64,000 nucleotides of DNA from Aquamicrobium sp. (GTDB taxonomy: Bacteria; Pseudomonadota; Alphaproteobacteria; Rhizobiales; Rhizobiaceae). Shown here one piece after another: positions 26,798 through 36,309 of this stretch (position 1 is the first letter of the stretch; each line of letters starts with the position of its first letter). A program made the translations under genes and the position numbers. Location: NCBI GenBank assembly GCA_019739225.1, contig JAHHDT010000006.1, positions 598,501 to 662,500 on the forward strand, written 5' to 3'. The notes beneath the pieces are model-generated. The model was not told the origin of the DNA and did no database searches. It saw only the letters and a program-made list of their open reading frames with translations.

Positions 26798-27413
26798 AAG
26801 GCAGGCTCTCCGATCGTAATTGGGAGCGCTCGGCTATCCCGTAAATCATCACCCTGACAGTGGCACGCAGGGCTTCGTCCGTCTCGTCCAGCCTGCCGGT
26901 CAGGAGATGCGACCAGGCGTATGCCGAGATCAGGTCGGCCACCACCAGAGGGTCGACCTCGCTGCCGACCTCCCCACGACGCTGTGCACGCGCGACCATG
27001 CTTCCGGTCTGTATACGGCGATCCCGCGCGTAGCCCGCAAGCGCCTCGGCGGCCTTCTCGTCTGACTGGGCCTCGGCGATGATGGATCGGAAGATGCTGC
27101 CGGAGGGCGTGTCGCGCCAGTGGCTCAGGAGCCGCTTTAGGAAACGCACGACATCCTCCTCCACCGAGCCGGTGTCGGGATAGACCACGTCGCGCTTCTG
27201 CCGTTGGTAGACGTCCAGCAGCAGCGCGGCCTTGCTCGGCCACCAGCGATAGATCGTCGGCTTCCCCGCTCTGGCCCTGCGCGCCACGGCCTCGATCGAA
27301 AAGCCGCGATGACCTTCTTCCATCAGCACGCTTTCAGCGGCCTCCAGGATGGCCTCTGCGCTTTTGGGGTTTCGTCTGGCGCCGATCGAACGGCGCGCTT
27401 CATCTTCTGTCAC
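26796..27413 (-). CDS. TetR/AcrR family transcriptional regulator
   Basis: A 205-aa one-component regulator. The N-terminal HTH is at about residues 20-65 (ILEAAESVLMEEGHRGFSIE through PTIYRWWPSKAALL), and the C-terminal ligand domain is TetR_C-like. I choose the GTG at 27413 because AGGAG lies 9 bp upstream; an ATG-type start at 27455 would add 14 residues. It is divergent from a two-TM protein gene, and inverted AACGA repeats in between are likely its operators, implying autoregulation. Confidence 0.87.
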   Translation of the reverse strand: MTEDEARRSIGARRNPKSAEAILEAAESVLMEEGHRGFSIEAVARRARAGKPTIYRWWPSKAALLLDVYQRQKRDVVYPDTGSVEEDVVRFLKRLLSHWRDTPSGSIFRSIIAEAQSDEKAAEALAGYARDRRIQTGSMVARAQRRGEVGSEVDPLVVADLISAYAWSHLLTGRLDETDEALRATVRVMIYGIAERSQLRSESLP

Positions 27414-27448
27414 TGGGCAGTTCTCCTGCAGGCAGAATAGCAGGCGTC

Positions 27449-27486
27449 TTGACAAAACGAAACGGGTCGTTTTATATAACGAAACG
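27449..27486 (+). promoter_or_regulatory. Sigma-70 promoter with TetR-type operator in the spacer
   Basis: TTGACA (27449-27454), an 18-bp spacer and TATATA (27473-27478) form a strong promoter reading right. The perfect dyad AAAACGA-N6-TCGTTTT (27454-27473) fills the spacer. The octamer ACGAAACG recurs at 27457 and 27479, 22 bp apart. A bound regulator would block RNA polymerase, and the adjacent TetR gene is the obvious source. Confidence 0.65.
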
Positions 27487-27588
27487 TTCCGTTCCTATAA
27501 ACATCCGACGATGCCCGGGGTTTCTCATGTCACGCATGAGCCCCTTCATTCGTCTTCTTCGCCAACCGCACAGTCCGGAGAACCCACC

Positions 27589-27849
27589 ATGACCGCACAC
27601 GCTTCGACATCCGCCGCCAGCGCGCAGGCCGCCCCGCGCTTTTCCCGTCCGCGCTTCGCCTTTCTGGTGGCGCTCGGCGTCTATCCGCTCATCACGGGCT
27701 TGCTCTACCTGATCTTCCCGCTTACGGACGGCTGGCTGCTATGGCAGCGCACCCTCCTCATCGTGCCGATCATGGTCACCGCAATGGTGTGGGGCTTGAT
27801 CCCCGGCGTGCAGAAGCATTTCCGCGGCTTTCTCAACCCCCAGAGCTAG
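27589..27849 (+). CDS. Small two-TM membrane protein of unknown function
   Basis: An 86-aa protein with an Ala/Ser-rich N-terminus and two hydrophobic helices (about 28-47 and 55-74), ending [12 protein letters not shown] do not recognise the family. The ATG at 27589 has GGAG upstream; an ATG at 27511 in the same frame would add 26 residues. It is the only gene downstream of the TetR-controlled promoter, so it is presumably induced by the TetR ligand, perhaps as a membrane-stress or efflux-related protein. Confidence 0.7.
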   Translation: MTAHASTSAASAQAAPRFSRPRFAFLVALGVYPLITGLLYLIFPLTDGWLLWQRTLLIVPIMVTAMVWGLIPGVQKHFRGFLNPQS

Positions 27850-27941
27850 CGCGTCGGGACCGGCGACGGTGCAAAACGCCTTGCGCCGCCGGGACATATC
27901 GGGCAAACGACGCCTTTCTCACCCTTGCTCATCGAGTTGCC

Positions 27942-29183
27942 ATGTCGGACACCGTTTCGCCCCTCGCACCCCGCAAGCAACCCAGGATGCCGGCGGTGCC
28001 CGGCGTGCGCATCGCCACCGCCCAGGCCGGCATCAAGTACAAGGGTCGCACCGATCTGCTGGCCATGGTGTTCGACGAAGGCACGACGGTTGCGGGCGTC
28101 TTCACCCGTTCCAAATGCCCCTCGGCGCCGGTGGAATTCTGCCGCGCCAATCTGCCCGGCGGCAGCGCCCGCATCCTCGTGGTCAATTCCGGCAACGCCA
28201 ACGCCTTCACCGGAAAGCGCGGCCGCGAGACGACGGCGGCGACCGCCGCGGCGGCCGGCAAGGCCACGGGCTGTGCGGAAAGCGAGGTGTTCCTCGCTTC
28301 GACCGGCGTCATAGGTGAGCCGCTCGATCCGGCCAGGTTCGCCCACCTTCTCGGCGACCTCGTCGACCGGGCCGAGCCAGCCATGTGGGCCGAGGCCGGC
28401 AAGGCGATCATGACCACCGATACCTATCCGAAATATGCCACGGCCAAGGTGCTGCTTGGCGATGTCGAGGTGACCATCAACGGCATCGCCAAGGGCGCCG
28501 GCATGATCGCGCCCGATATGGCGACGATGCTCTCCTTCGTGGCCACCGACGCCCCGATCGATGCGCCGGTGCTGCAGGACATGCTGTCGAAGGGCGTCGG
28601 GAAGACCTTCAACGCGGTGACAGTCGACAGCGATACGTCGACCAGCGACACGCTGATGCTGTTTGCCACGGGGGCTGCCGAGAAGTCCGGTGCGCCGCGC
28701 ATCAGCGATCCCAAGGATGCGCGGCTTTCGCAGTTCCGCCGCGCGCTTAACCGCATGCTCAAAAATCTTGCGTTGCAGGTGGTGCGCGACGGCGAGGGCG
28801 CGCGCAAGCAGGTCGAAGTAACCGTAACCGGGGCGAAGTCGGCGCGCTCGGCCAAGCGCGTGGCGCTGTCGATTGCCAATTCGCCGCTGGTCAAGACGGC
28901 GATTGCCGGCGAGGACGCCAATTGGGGCCGTGTCGTCATGGCCGTCGGCAAGGCCGGCGAACCCGCCGACCGCGACCTTCTCGCGATCTGGTTCGGCGAC
29001 ATTCGCGTTGCGCACGAAGGCGAGCGCGATCCTGCCTATTCAGAGGCGGAGACCTCCGCCTACATGAAGCAGGACGAGATCGTGATCCGCGTCGATCTTG
29101 GGCTCGGGCGCGGCAAGGCCACGGTGTGGACCTGCGACCTGACCAAGGAATATGTCGCCATCAACGGCGACTACAGGAGCTGA
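27942..29183 (+). CDS. argJ: Bifunctional glutamate N-acetyltransferase / amino-acid acetyltransferase
   Basis: A 413-aa ArgJ that recycles the acetyl group from N-acetylornithine to glutamate in arginine synthesis. The autoprocessing site lies in [18 protein letters not shown], where the Thr of ATML becomes the N-terminal nucleophile of the beta chain. The C-terminal [13 protein letters not shown] and the final INGDYRS are typical. The secA-parvulin-argJ-GNAT-mutT order is common in Hyphomicrobiales. Confidence 0.95.
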   Translation: MSDTVSPLAPRKQPRMPAVPGVRIATAQAGIKYKGRTDLLAMVFDEGTTVAGVFTRSKCPSAPVEFCRANLPGGSARILVVNSGNANAFTGKRGRETTAATAAAAGKATGCAESEVFLASTGVIGEPLDPARFAHLLGDLVDRAEPAMWAEAGKAIMTTDTYPKYATAKVLLGDVEVTINGIAKGAGMIAPDMATMLSFVATDAPIDAPVLQDMLSKGVGKTFNAVTVDSDTSTSDTLMLFATGAAEKSGAPRISDPKDARLSQFRRALNRMLKNLALQVVRDGEGARKQVEVTVTGAKSARSAKRVALSIANSPLVKTAIAGEDANWGRVVMAVGKAGEPADRDLLAIWFGDIRVAHEGERDPAYSEAETSAYMKQDEIVIRVDLGLGRGKATVWTCDLTKEYVAINGDYRS

Positions 29184-29196
29184 GGCACGCCGCTTG

Positions 29197-29982
29197 ATGG
29201 AAACCGGACGCCCATCCCCGGCAGACCTGCCCACCGTGCGGCGGTTCGAGGCCGCCGGTTTCAGGGCCTGGCCGGCAACGACCGTCTATTACGACGGAGC
29301 GTGGGCCGTGCGGTTGACCGGGGGACATCCCGCCAAGCGCCTCAATTCGGTCAACCCTCTGGATCCGGGCGACGACGGCCGCGTGCCGGAACGCGTCGGG
29401 CGTGCCGGACGGCGCTTCGCCGCCTACGGCCGTCCGTTGACCTTTCGTATGTCGCCGCTCTCGGGTCTAGGCGTCGCGAAGCATCTCGACGACGAAGGAT
29501 GGAGCAGCTTCTCGACCTCGCTCGTCATGCGGGCGCGGCTCGAAGACCGGTTGCTGCGCGACGCCATGCACCAGATTCCGCTGAAGGATATCGGCCGGTT
29601 CATCAACGCGGCGATCGCCATCCGCAATCTCGATCCCGTGCTGCAGCCGGGGCTTTCCGAGGTCATCGGGTCGATCCAGCCGCAGGTCGGGCTGTTCGTG
29701 CTTGAAGAGGACGGCACGCCGGTTTCGACCGCGATCTGCGTGCGCGACGGCGATCTTGCCGGCCTGTTCGAGGTGGCGACCGAGGAGAGCCAGCGCGGCA
29801 AGGGTTACGGCCGGCGCACGCTGCTTTCCGCGTTGAAATGGGCGCGCGCGCAGGGTGCCCGCACTGCCTGGCTTCAGGTCGAGGCCGACAACGACCAGGC
29901 CATCGGGCTCTATCGCTCGATGGGCTTCGAGGAACTCTACAGCTATCACTACCGCCAGCCCCCCGTGAGGCCGACAGCATGA
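29197..29982 (+). CDS. GNAT family N-acetyltransferase
   Basis: A 261-aa protein whose C-terminal GNAT domain (about 165-255) contains [20 protein letters not shown], the acetyl-CoA loop, and [20 protein letters not shown], motif B. The N-terminal half is a less conserved, GNAT-like repeat. The start at 29197 lies 13 bp after the argJ stop, with CAGGAG further upstream. It overlaps mutT by 4 bp (ATGA). The acceptor substrate is unknown. Confidence 0.85.
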   Translation: METGRPSPADLPTVRRFEAAGFRAWPATTVYYDGAWAVRLTGGHPAKRLNSVNPLDPGDDGRVPERVGRAGRRFAAYGRPLTFRMSPLSGLGVAKHLDDEGWSSFSTSLVMRARLEDRLLRDAMHQIPLKDIGRFINAAIAIRNLDPVLQPGLSEVIGSIQPQVGLFVLEEDGTPVSTAICVRDGDLAGLFEVATEESQRGKGYGRRTLLSALKWARAQGARTAWLQVEADNDQAIGLYRSMGFEELYSYHYRQPPVRPTA

Positions 29983-30398
29983 GCGAGCCGGAGGAATCGA
30001 AGCGGCTGCTTCTGGTTGCCGCCTGCGCGCTGGTCGATGGCGACGGGCGGGTGCTGATCGCACAACGCCCGGAGGGCAAGCAGCTCGCCGGCATGTGGGA
30101 GTTTCCCGGTGGCAAGATCGAGCCGGGCGAGACGCCCGAGGAAACTGTTGTGCGCGAGTTGCGCGAGGAGCTGGGCATCGAGACCAAGGTCGCCTGTCTC
30201 GCGCCGCTGACCTTTGCCAGCCACGCCTATGAAAGCTTCAACCTGCTGATGCCGCTTTTCGTCTGCCGCCGCTACTGGGGCATTCCGCAGGCGCAGGAAG
30301 GGCAGGCGCTGAAATGGGTGCGCCCCAACAAGCTGCGCGACTATCCGATGCCGCCGGCGGACGAACCGCTCATCCCCTACCTCATCGACCTGCTTTAA
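29979..30398 (+). CDS. mutT: 8-oxo-dGTP diphosphatase (Nudix hydrolase)
   Basis: A 139-aa Nudix enzyme that removes oxidised dGTP from the nucleotide pool. The Nudix box spans about residues 44-66 (GGKIEPGE then RELREELGI). The C-terminal [20 protein letters not shown] is typical of MutT proper. It is translationally coupled to the GNAT gene by an ATGA overlap. Confidence 0.92.
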   Translation: MSEPEESKRLLLVAACALVDGDGRVLIAQRPEGKQLAGMWEFPGGKIEPGETPEETVVRELREELGIETKVACLAPLTFASHAYESFNLLMPLFVCRRYWGIPQAQEGQALKWVRPNKLRDYPMPPADEPLIPYLIDLL

Positions 30399-30506
30399 CG
30401 GTCCACCACGCCATGGATCGTTAATCAATCCTTCAGAGCCATGTGAAATTTTGAGTAAAAGGCGCACTTTTTTCGCCGTCACTTGGCAAGAGCAGGAAGG
30501 AAAGCG

Positions 30507-30830
30507 ATGTCGCTTCGGGACGACTGGGAAGCACCGCGCGCTGCGCGCGGATGGAGCCTCGGACCGGCAGGCATGGGCGCGTTGCGGGTAACGCTGCTGT
30601 TCGGGTCCGCCGCGGTCGCTCTTGCTCTCATCCTCACGCCGATGCTCGAGGACCGGACGCGCAAGATCGCCTATTCCGCCTATCCCGCCGGTGTCGACAT
30701 GATGCCGACCGGATCCATCGGACAGCGTTCCAATCCCGGCGCCTATACGATCCGTCGCAGCGTGCTGCAGCCGTCGCCCAATGCAGTCTGCATCATTCGC
30801 GGCAATGGAATGCGCACGGGCGACTGTTGA
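30507..30830 (+). CDS. Hypothetical single-TM protein upstream of a Flp pilin
   Basis: A 107-aa protein with a short basic N-terminus, one TM helix at about residues 24-44 (VTLLFGSAAVALALILTPML) and a C-terminal, probably periplasmic part containing two cysteines. AGGAAGG lies 6 bp before the ATG. I do not recognise the family. It precedes the Flp pilin gene by 89 bp, but that gap holds its own promoter-like elements. Confidence 0.7.
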   Translation: MSLRDDWEAPRAARGWSLGPAGMGALRVTLLFGSAAVALALILTPMLEDRTRKIAYSAYPAGVDMMPTGSIGQRSNPGAYTIRRSVLQPSPNAVCIIRGNGMRTGDC

Positions 30831-30837
30831 ATTCCCA

Positions 30838-30854
30838 TTAACCTTGCCGGTTAA
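30838..30854. promoter_or_regulatory. TTAACC-N5-GGTTAA dyad, possible CtrA-type site
   Basis: A perfect 6-bp dyad built from two CtrA-like TTAAC half-sites lies 65 bp before the Flp pilin ATG. The spacing between the TTAA cores is nine rather than seven, so it is not a canonical CtrA box. Confidence 0.3.
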
Positions 30855-30919
30855 CGCTTTGGTTCAAGCACCGTCTTATATTCGCTCGCATCGACGCCCA
30901 AGCCACGGGATGAGAGGCG

Positions 30920-31093
30920 ATGCTGACCAGATTTCTGAGGGATGAGCGCGGCGCGACCGCAATCGAATACGGGCTCATCGTCGCGGTCCTGTCGCTCGCC
31001 ATTATCGGCAGTCTCGGCCTGCTGATGAACAACATCGAAAACAATTTCGACTACATCAGCAACATCGTGGTCGAGTCCAGCAGCGGCGACTAA
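30920..31093 (+). CDS. Flp family type IVb pilin
   Basis: A 57-aa prepilin. The prepilin-peptidase region is RDERGATAIEYGLIVAVLSL: cleavage after the Gly, with the conserved Glu at position 5 of the mature pilin and the following Tyr, is classic for Flp pilins. A hydrophobic helix and a short polar tail (VVESSSGD) follow. GAGAGG precedes the ATG. No tad/cpa assembly genes are in the window, so assembly would depend on a machine encoded elsewhere. Confidence 0.88.
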   Translation: MLTRFLRDERGATAIEYGLIVAVLSLAIIGSLGLLMNNIENNFDYISNIVVESSSGD

Positions 31094-31099
31094 AGCTGC

Positions 31100-31975
31100 T
31101 CAGCCGTCCTTTTCTTCGCCGCCAAGAATTTTGGTCAGCGAAACCGTGGCGCTGCCGGGTTTCAGAGGCTTCTGCTGCGAGGCGTGCGGTGCCCAGCCCG
31201 AAAGCCAGATCGTCGAGAACGTCGCACGAACACGCCCGTCGGGGTCGGAAAACCGTTCGGCATAGATTTCGGCCGCACGCATGAACAGCGCGCGCGTTGT
31301 CGGCTTGCGGCTGCGCCCTGCAAGCGCATTGGTCGCGCCCATCGCCCGCAGGTCGCGCATCAGCGCAAACATGGAATCGTAGCGCACCGTCACCGTTTCC
31401 AGGTCCGCGACCGGCAAGGCGAACCCTGCGCGTTGCAATAGCGCGCCGGCATCGCGGACATCGGTGAAGGGAGAGACCCGCGGGCTCGCGCCGCCATGAA
31501 GCTCGGTCTCGGCCGCAAGCAGCGCCTCGCGCAGTTCGCCCAGCGTTCCGGCGCCCGCCATGCAACCCAGAAAAAGCCCGTCGGGACGCAGCGCGCGGCG
31601 GATCTGTACCAGCATGCCCGGTACGTCGTTCATGTCCTGCAACGCATAGAGGGAGACCAGGAGGTCAAGGCTTTCGGGCTCAAAGGGCACGGTCTCTGGC
31701 GGGGCTACCTCGCCTGCGCCCTGCGCGAAAAGGGCCGCGTCGGCCTCCACACGTCCGATCGTTTCGGCCTTGCCGCTTGCCGAGACGGCGTCCCATGCCT
31801 CGGAGGTCATCGAGAAAAGCGACACGGCGCGGTCGAAACGGCGTTCCACGGCCGCCAGCCGGTCTTCGAGATCGCCCGCCGCGCGTTGCATCAGGAAGCC
31901 GGCGCCCGCATCGGCAATGCGCAGCGCACGGCGCTTCTTCGCCAGCAGGCTGTCATGATCGAAAATGGGTTCCAT
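31100..31975 (-). CDS. SAM-dependent methyltransferase, NDUFAF5-like
   Basis: A 291-aa class I methyltransferase-fold protein. The N-terminus IFDHDSLLAKKRRALRIADA and the helix RLAAVERRFDRAVSLFSMT match the alphaproteobacterial relatives of NDUFAF5, a complex I assembly factor. The core includes PESLDLLVSLYALQDMND (motif post-I). The glycine-rich SAM loop is weak, as in that group. GAGGAG precedes the ATG. It is divergent from comF (63 bp) and convergent with the Flp pilin gene (6 bp). Confidence 0.83.
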   Translation of the reverse strand: MEPIFDHDSLLAKKRRALRIADAGAGFLMQRAAGDLEDRLAAVERRFDRAVSLFSMTSEAWDAVSASGKAETIGRVEADAALFAQGAGEVAPPETVPFEPESLDLLVSLYALQDMNDVPGMLVQIRRALRPDGLFLGCMAGAGTLGELREALLAAETELHGGASPRVSPFTDVRDAGALLQRAGFALPVADLETVTVRYDSMFALMRDLRAMGATNALAGRSRKPTTRALFMRAAEIYAERFSDPDGRVRATFSTIWLSGWAPHASQQKPLKPGSATVSLTKILGGEEKDG

Positions 31976-32038
31976 GAAACTCCTCGATGCACCCGGATGG
32001 TGCCGGATCGCCGGCTTCTCTGATATGGTGCCGGCGGG

Positions 32039-32836
32039 GTGGGATTTCTCGTGGCCGATCGCGGGGCGGAGTTCAAGAGGTGGAAGGAGGTGCTGGCGAA
32101 TTTGCCGGCGCGCATCCTGTTTCCGCCCGTATGCGCCGGCTGCCGAAGGCTGGTCGCCGCGCCCGGCACGCTGTGCGGCCAGTGCTGGCCGACGCTTCGC
32201 TTCATCGAGCGGCCATGGTGCGAGGTACTTGGAACACCGTTCTCGCACGAGATGGGCGACGGCATCCTGTCTGCGGACGCCATCGCCAATCCGCCGCCAT
32301 TCGCGCGCGCCCGCTCGGCGGTCGTCTATGAAGGGGCGGCGCGGCAGATGGCGCTGGGGCTCAAGTTCCGCGACCGCACCGAGCTCGGTCCCTGGAAGGC
32401 GCGCTGGATGATGCGGGCCGGCGGCGAGCTTGTCGCCGATGCCGATGTCATCGTGCCGGTGCCGCTGCACCGCAGGCGCTTCTTCTGGCGCCGCTTCAAC
32501 CAGTCGGCCGAGCTTGCGCGGGCGATCGGCGTGCAGTCCAGCAAGCCGTTCGCGCCCGACGCCGTCATTCGCGTGCGCCCGACGCGCCAGCAGGTCGGGC
32601 TGGGAGCGCGCGAGCGCGAAACCAATGTGCGCGGTGCATTTCGCGTGCCCACCGAGGCGGAGATCCTGGTGCGCGGGCGCAGGGTTCTGCTGGTCGACGA
32701 TGTCTATACGACCGGGACCACGGTTTCAGCCGTCACCCGCGCACTCAAGCGGGGTGGCGCCGCCGAGGTCGACGTGCTGACTTTCGCGCGGGTTCTGCCG
32801 GGGGACTTCCGGCCGGACGACGCCGGGACTATATGA
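32039..32836 (+). CDS. comF: ComF family protein (phosphoribosyltransferase fold)
   Basis: A 265-aa protein with an N-terminal zinc ribbon (Cys32, Cys35, Cys46, Cys49) and a C-terminal PRTase domain whose PRPP-binding loop is VLLVDDVYTTGTTVS (216-230). ComF/GntX proteins take part in DNA uptake or processing in some bacteria; the role in alphaproteobacteria is unclear. The start is a GTG at 32039; the GTG at 32051 is an alternative with GGTGGGA upstream. It is followed closely by grxC. Confidence 0.87.
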   Translation: MGFLVADRGAEFKRWKEVLANLPARILFPPVCAGCRRLVAAPGTLCGQCWPTLRFIERPWCEVLGTPFSHEMGDGILSADAIANPPPFARARSAVVYEGAARQMALGLKFRDRTELGPWKARWMMRAGGELVADADVIVPVPLHRRRFFWRRFNQSAELARAIGVQSSKPFAPDAVIRVRPTRQQVGLGARERETNVRGAFRVPTEAEILVRGRRVLLVDDVYTTGTTVSAVTRALKRGGAAEVDVLTFARVLPGDFRPDDAGTI

Positions 32837-32862
32837 AGGTTACAAGACAAACAGGACCGACC

Positions 32863-33129
32863 ATGGCCGAAGTCACGATCTATACGCGCATGATGTGCGG
32901 CTACTGTGCCGCCGCCAAGCGCCTGCTCGACAACAAGGGCGTTGCCTATACCGAACACGACGCAAGTTTCTCGCCGGATCTGCGGCAGGAAATGATCAGC
33001 CGTGCCAACGGGGGCAGCACGTTTCCGCAGATATTCATTGGCGATACCCATGTCGGCGGCTCCGACGATCTTCATGCGCTGGAGCGCAGCGGCCGGCTCG
33101 ATGCGCTTCTCGCAGGTGGGCAGGACTAG
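32863..33129 (+). CDS. grxC: Glutaredoxin 3
   Basis: An 88-aa dithiol glutaredoxin reducing disulfides with glutathione. The active site is Cys12-Gly-Tyr-Cys15. The GSH-binding TFPQIFIGDTHVGGSDDL segment with cis-Pro is intact. An alternative ATG at 32833 overlaps the comF stop and would add 10 residues, but the start at 32863 gives the normal length. It is in an operon with comF, the nitrilase-family gene and DUF1178. Confidence 0.93.
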   Translation: MAEVTIYTRMMCGYCAAAKRLLDNKGVAYTEHDASFSPDLRQEMISRANGGSTFPQIFIGDTHVGGSDDLHALERSGRLDALLAGGQD

Positions 33130-33138
33130 GAGGGCGGC

Positions 33139-33999
33139 ATGGAGACGGTGAGGGTTGCAGCGTTGCAGATGCGCTCGGGCATGGACCCGGCGCGCAATGC
33201 CGCGGATTTCGAGGCGCTTGTGCGCGAAGCGGCCGGCAAGGGCGCGGTCTATGTGCAGTCGCCGGAGATGACCGGCGCCCTGGTGCGCGACCGGGCAGCG
33301 CTGAAGGTGCTGCTGAAACCCGAGGCCGACGACATCATCGCACACAAGGCCGCGGCACTGGCTGGCGAACTCGGTATTTTCGTCCATGTCGGCTCTACCG
33401 CGATCGCGCGGCCGGACGGCAAGGTCGCCAATCGCGGCTTCGTCTTCGGGCCGGATGGCTCAAAGCTCGCCACCTACGACAAGATTCACATGTTCGACGT
33501 CGACCTCGACAATGGCGAAAGCTGGCGCGAGTCGGCCACCTACGAGCCGGGCACCGCCAGCACCTTGGTCGACCTGCCGTTCGGCCGGCTCGGCATGGCG
33601 GTGTGCTACGATCTGCGCTTTCCGCAGCTTTTCCGCGCCCAGGCGCTGGAAGGTGCGCACATCCTCACCGTGCCGGCTGCCTTCACGCGGCAGACCGGGG
33701 AGGCGCACTGGCATGTGCTGCAAAGGGCGCGCGCGATTGAGAACGGCGCGTTCGTGGTCGCTGCCGCGCAGGGCGGGCTGCACGAGGATGGCCGCGAGAC
33801 CTATGGCCACTCGCTTATCGTCGATCCGTGGGGCCGCGTGCTTGCCGAGGCCGATCATGACGAGCCCGCCGTGGTGATCGCCGATCTCGACATGGCCGCG
33901 TCCGCAGCGGCGCGGGCCAAGGTGCCCAATCTCAAGAACGCGCGCGAGTTCCGCGTCGAGGCATCGGGTGCTGCTGCGCAGCAGAGGCAGGCGTCATGA
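33139..33999 (+). CDS. Carbon-nitrogen hydrolase, Nit1-like deaminated glutathione amidase
   Basis: A 286-aa nitrilase-superfamily amidase with the Glu43, Lys115 (YDKIHMFD) and Cys156 (AVCYDLRFP) triad. The subgroup with KIHMFDVDL is the Nit1/NitA type, which hydrolyses deaminated glutathione, a metabolite-repair reaction. Placement directly behind glutaredoxin supports a glutathione link, though that is inference. It begins 9 bp after grxC and overlaps the DUF1178 gene by 4 bp. Confidence 0.88.
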   Translation: METVRVAALQMRSGMDPARNAADFEALVREAAGKGAVYVQSPEMTGALVRDRAALKVLLKPEADDIIAHKAAALAGELGIFVHVGSTAIARPDGKVANRGFVFGPDGSKLATYDKIHMFDVDLDNGESWRESATYEPGTASTLVDLPFGRLGMAVCYDLRFPQLFRAQALEGAHILTVPAAFTRQTGEAHWHVLQRARAIENGAFVVAAAQGGLHEDGRETYGHSLIVDPWGRVLAEADHDEPAVVIADLDMAASAAARAKVPNLKNAREFRVEASGAAAQQRQAS

Positions 34000-34421
34000 T
34001 CCGCTTCCAGCTCTGCTGCGACGCCGATCATGAATTCGACGGCTGGTTCCGCAACGGCGACGATTTCGACGTCCAGAAGAAGCGCGGGCTCGTTTCCTGT
34101 CCGGTCTGCCACTCGGCTAAGGTCGAGAAGATGCTGATGGCGCCTGCGGTGTCGACCGGCCGCAAGAAGGAAACCATGGCGCTCGCAATGGGCGAGCAGC
34201 AGCGCAAGGCGATCGCGCAGCTCAAAGCGCTGGCCGAGAAGGTGCGCGAGAACGCCGATTATGTGGGCGACAAGTTCGCCGAGGAGGCCCGCAAGATCCA
34301 TTTCGGCGAGACCGAGGCGCGCGGCATCTATGGCGAAGCGACGCCGGACGAAGCGCGCGAGCTTGTCGAGGACGGAGTCGAGTTCATGCCGATCCCGGTG
34401 TTCCCCGACGACCAGAACTAG
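33996..34421 (+). CDS. DUF1178 family protein
   Basis: A 141-aa protein of DUF1178, found mainly in alphaproteobacteria behind the nitrilase/glutaredoxin genes. The N-terminus MIRFQLCCDADHEFDGWF and the CxxC of VSCPVCHSAKV suggest a small zinc-ribbon-like domain, followed by an acidic helical tail. The function is unknown. Start and upstream stop overlap as ATGA. Confidence 0.88.
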   Translation: MIRFQLCCDADHEFDGWFRNGDDFDVQKKRGLVSCPVCHSAKVEKMLMAPAVSTGRKKETMALAMGEQQRKAIAQLKALAEKVRENADYVGDKFAEEARKIHFGETEARGIYGEATPDEARELVEDGVEFMPIPVFPDDQN

Positions 34422-34433
34422 AGTGCAGCGACC

Positions 34434-35183
34434 CTACTGCGCCGTCTTCTCAGCCAGCACCATGTAGTTGACGTCCATGTCCTTCGAACGCTGCCAGCGG
34501 TCGGAGAGCGGGTTGTAGGTCACGCCGGTGCGGTCGATCACCCCCATGCCGGCAGCCGTCAGCGCGCGCTCCAGCTCTTCCGGCCTGACCAGCTTGCCAT
34601 ACTGGTGGGTGCCGCGCGGCAGCCAGCGCAGCACGTATTCCGCGCCGACGATGGCCAGCCCCAGCGCCTTGAGCGTACGGTTGATGGTGGCCACGAACAT
34701 GATGCCGCCCGGCTTGACGAGATCGGCACACTTGTCGACGAAGAAGTCGACGTCGGTAACGTGCTCGACCACTTCCATGTTGAGCACGACGTCAAACTGC
34801 TCACCGGCATCCGCCAGCGCTTCGGCGGTGGTGGCGCGATAGTCGATCGTCACGCCGCTTTCGGCCGCGTGCAGCTTCGCCACCTCGATGTTGGTTTCAG
34901 ACGCGTCCGCGCCGACCACCTCGGCCCCCAGTCGCGCCATCGGCTCGCACAGCAGCCCGCCGCCGCAGCCGATGTCGAGGATGCGAAGGCCGCTGAAAGG
35001 CTTTGCCGCGCGGGGATCGCGGCCAAATCTGGTCGCCACATGATCGCGGATATAGGCGAGACGCACGGGGTTGAACTTGTGCAGCGGACGGAACTTGCCG
35101 TTGGGGTTCCACCATTCCTGCGCAAGCGCGGAGAAGCGCTCCACTTCGGCGGAATCAATGGTCGTTCGTCGGGCTTCTGGCAT
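34434..35183 (-). CDS. ubiG: Ubiquinone biosynthesis O-methyltransferase
   Basis: A 249-aa SAM-dependent enzyme performing both O-methylations in ubiquinone synthesis. The SAM motif I is [18 protein letters not shown], and the UbiG signature near the N-terminus is [20 protein letters not shown]. The C-terminal [20 protein letters not shown] is typical. The ATG at 35183 has GGGAG upstream. It is convergent with DUF1178 and divergent from the ABC transporter. Confidence 0.95.
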   Translation of the reverse strand: MPEARRTTIDSAEVERFSALAQEWWNPNGKFRPLHKFNPVRLAYIRDHVATRFGRDPRAAKPFSGLRILDIGCGGGLLCEPMARLGAEVVGADASETNIEVAKLHAAESGVTIDYRATTAEALADAGEQFDVVLNMEVVEHVTDVDFFVDKCADLVKPGGIMFVATINRTLKALGLAIVGAEYVLRWLPRGTHQYGKLVRPEELERALTAAGMGVIDRTGVTYNPLSDRWQRSKDMDVNYMVLAEKTAQ

Positions 35184-35382
35184 CGGTTGGTCTCCCTCTC
35201 GAGGCAATCAAGTCGGGCGCAAGGGCCAGAATGTCAAGCCGCGATGACGTCACGTTGGGGCTCCCGCCGATATCCATGGCGGTTCCTGTCAGTAGGGTGG
35301 CCGGGGCGCGTCGCGAAGGATTGCGCTCGCGCGGTACGAACCTATATGCGCTGTTCCCGCCTGCCTTATTTGAGGCTTTTTC

Positions 35383-36305
<923 letters not shown>

Positions 36306-36309
<4 letters not shown>

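Noticed and set aside
34605..35382. Long in-frame upstream extension of the ABC permease frame running opposite ubiG
   Set aside because: The extension is out of frame with the ATPase gene and antisense to ubiG; the permease proper begins at 36306 with a coupled ATGA start.
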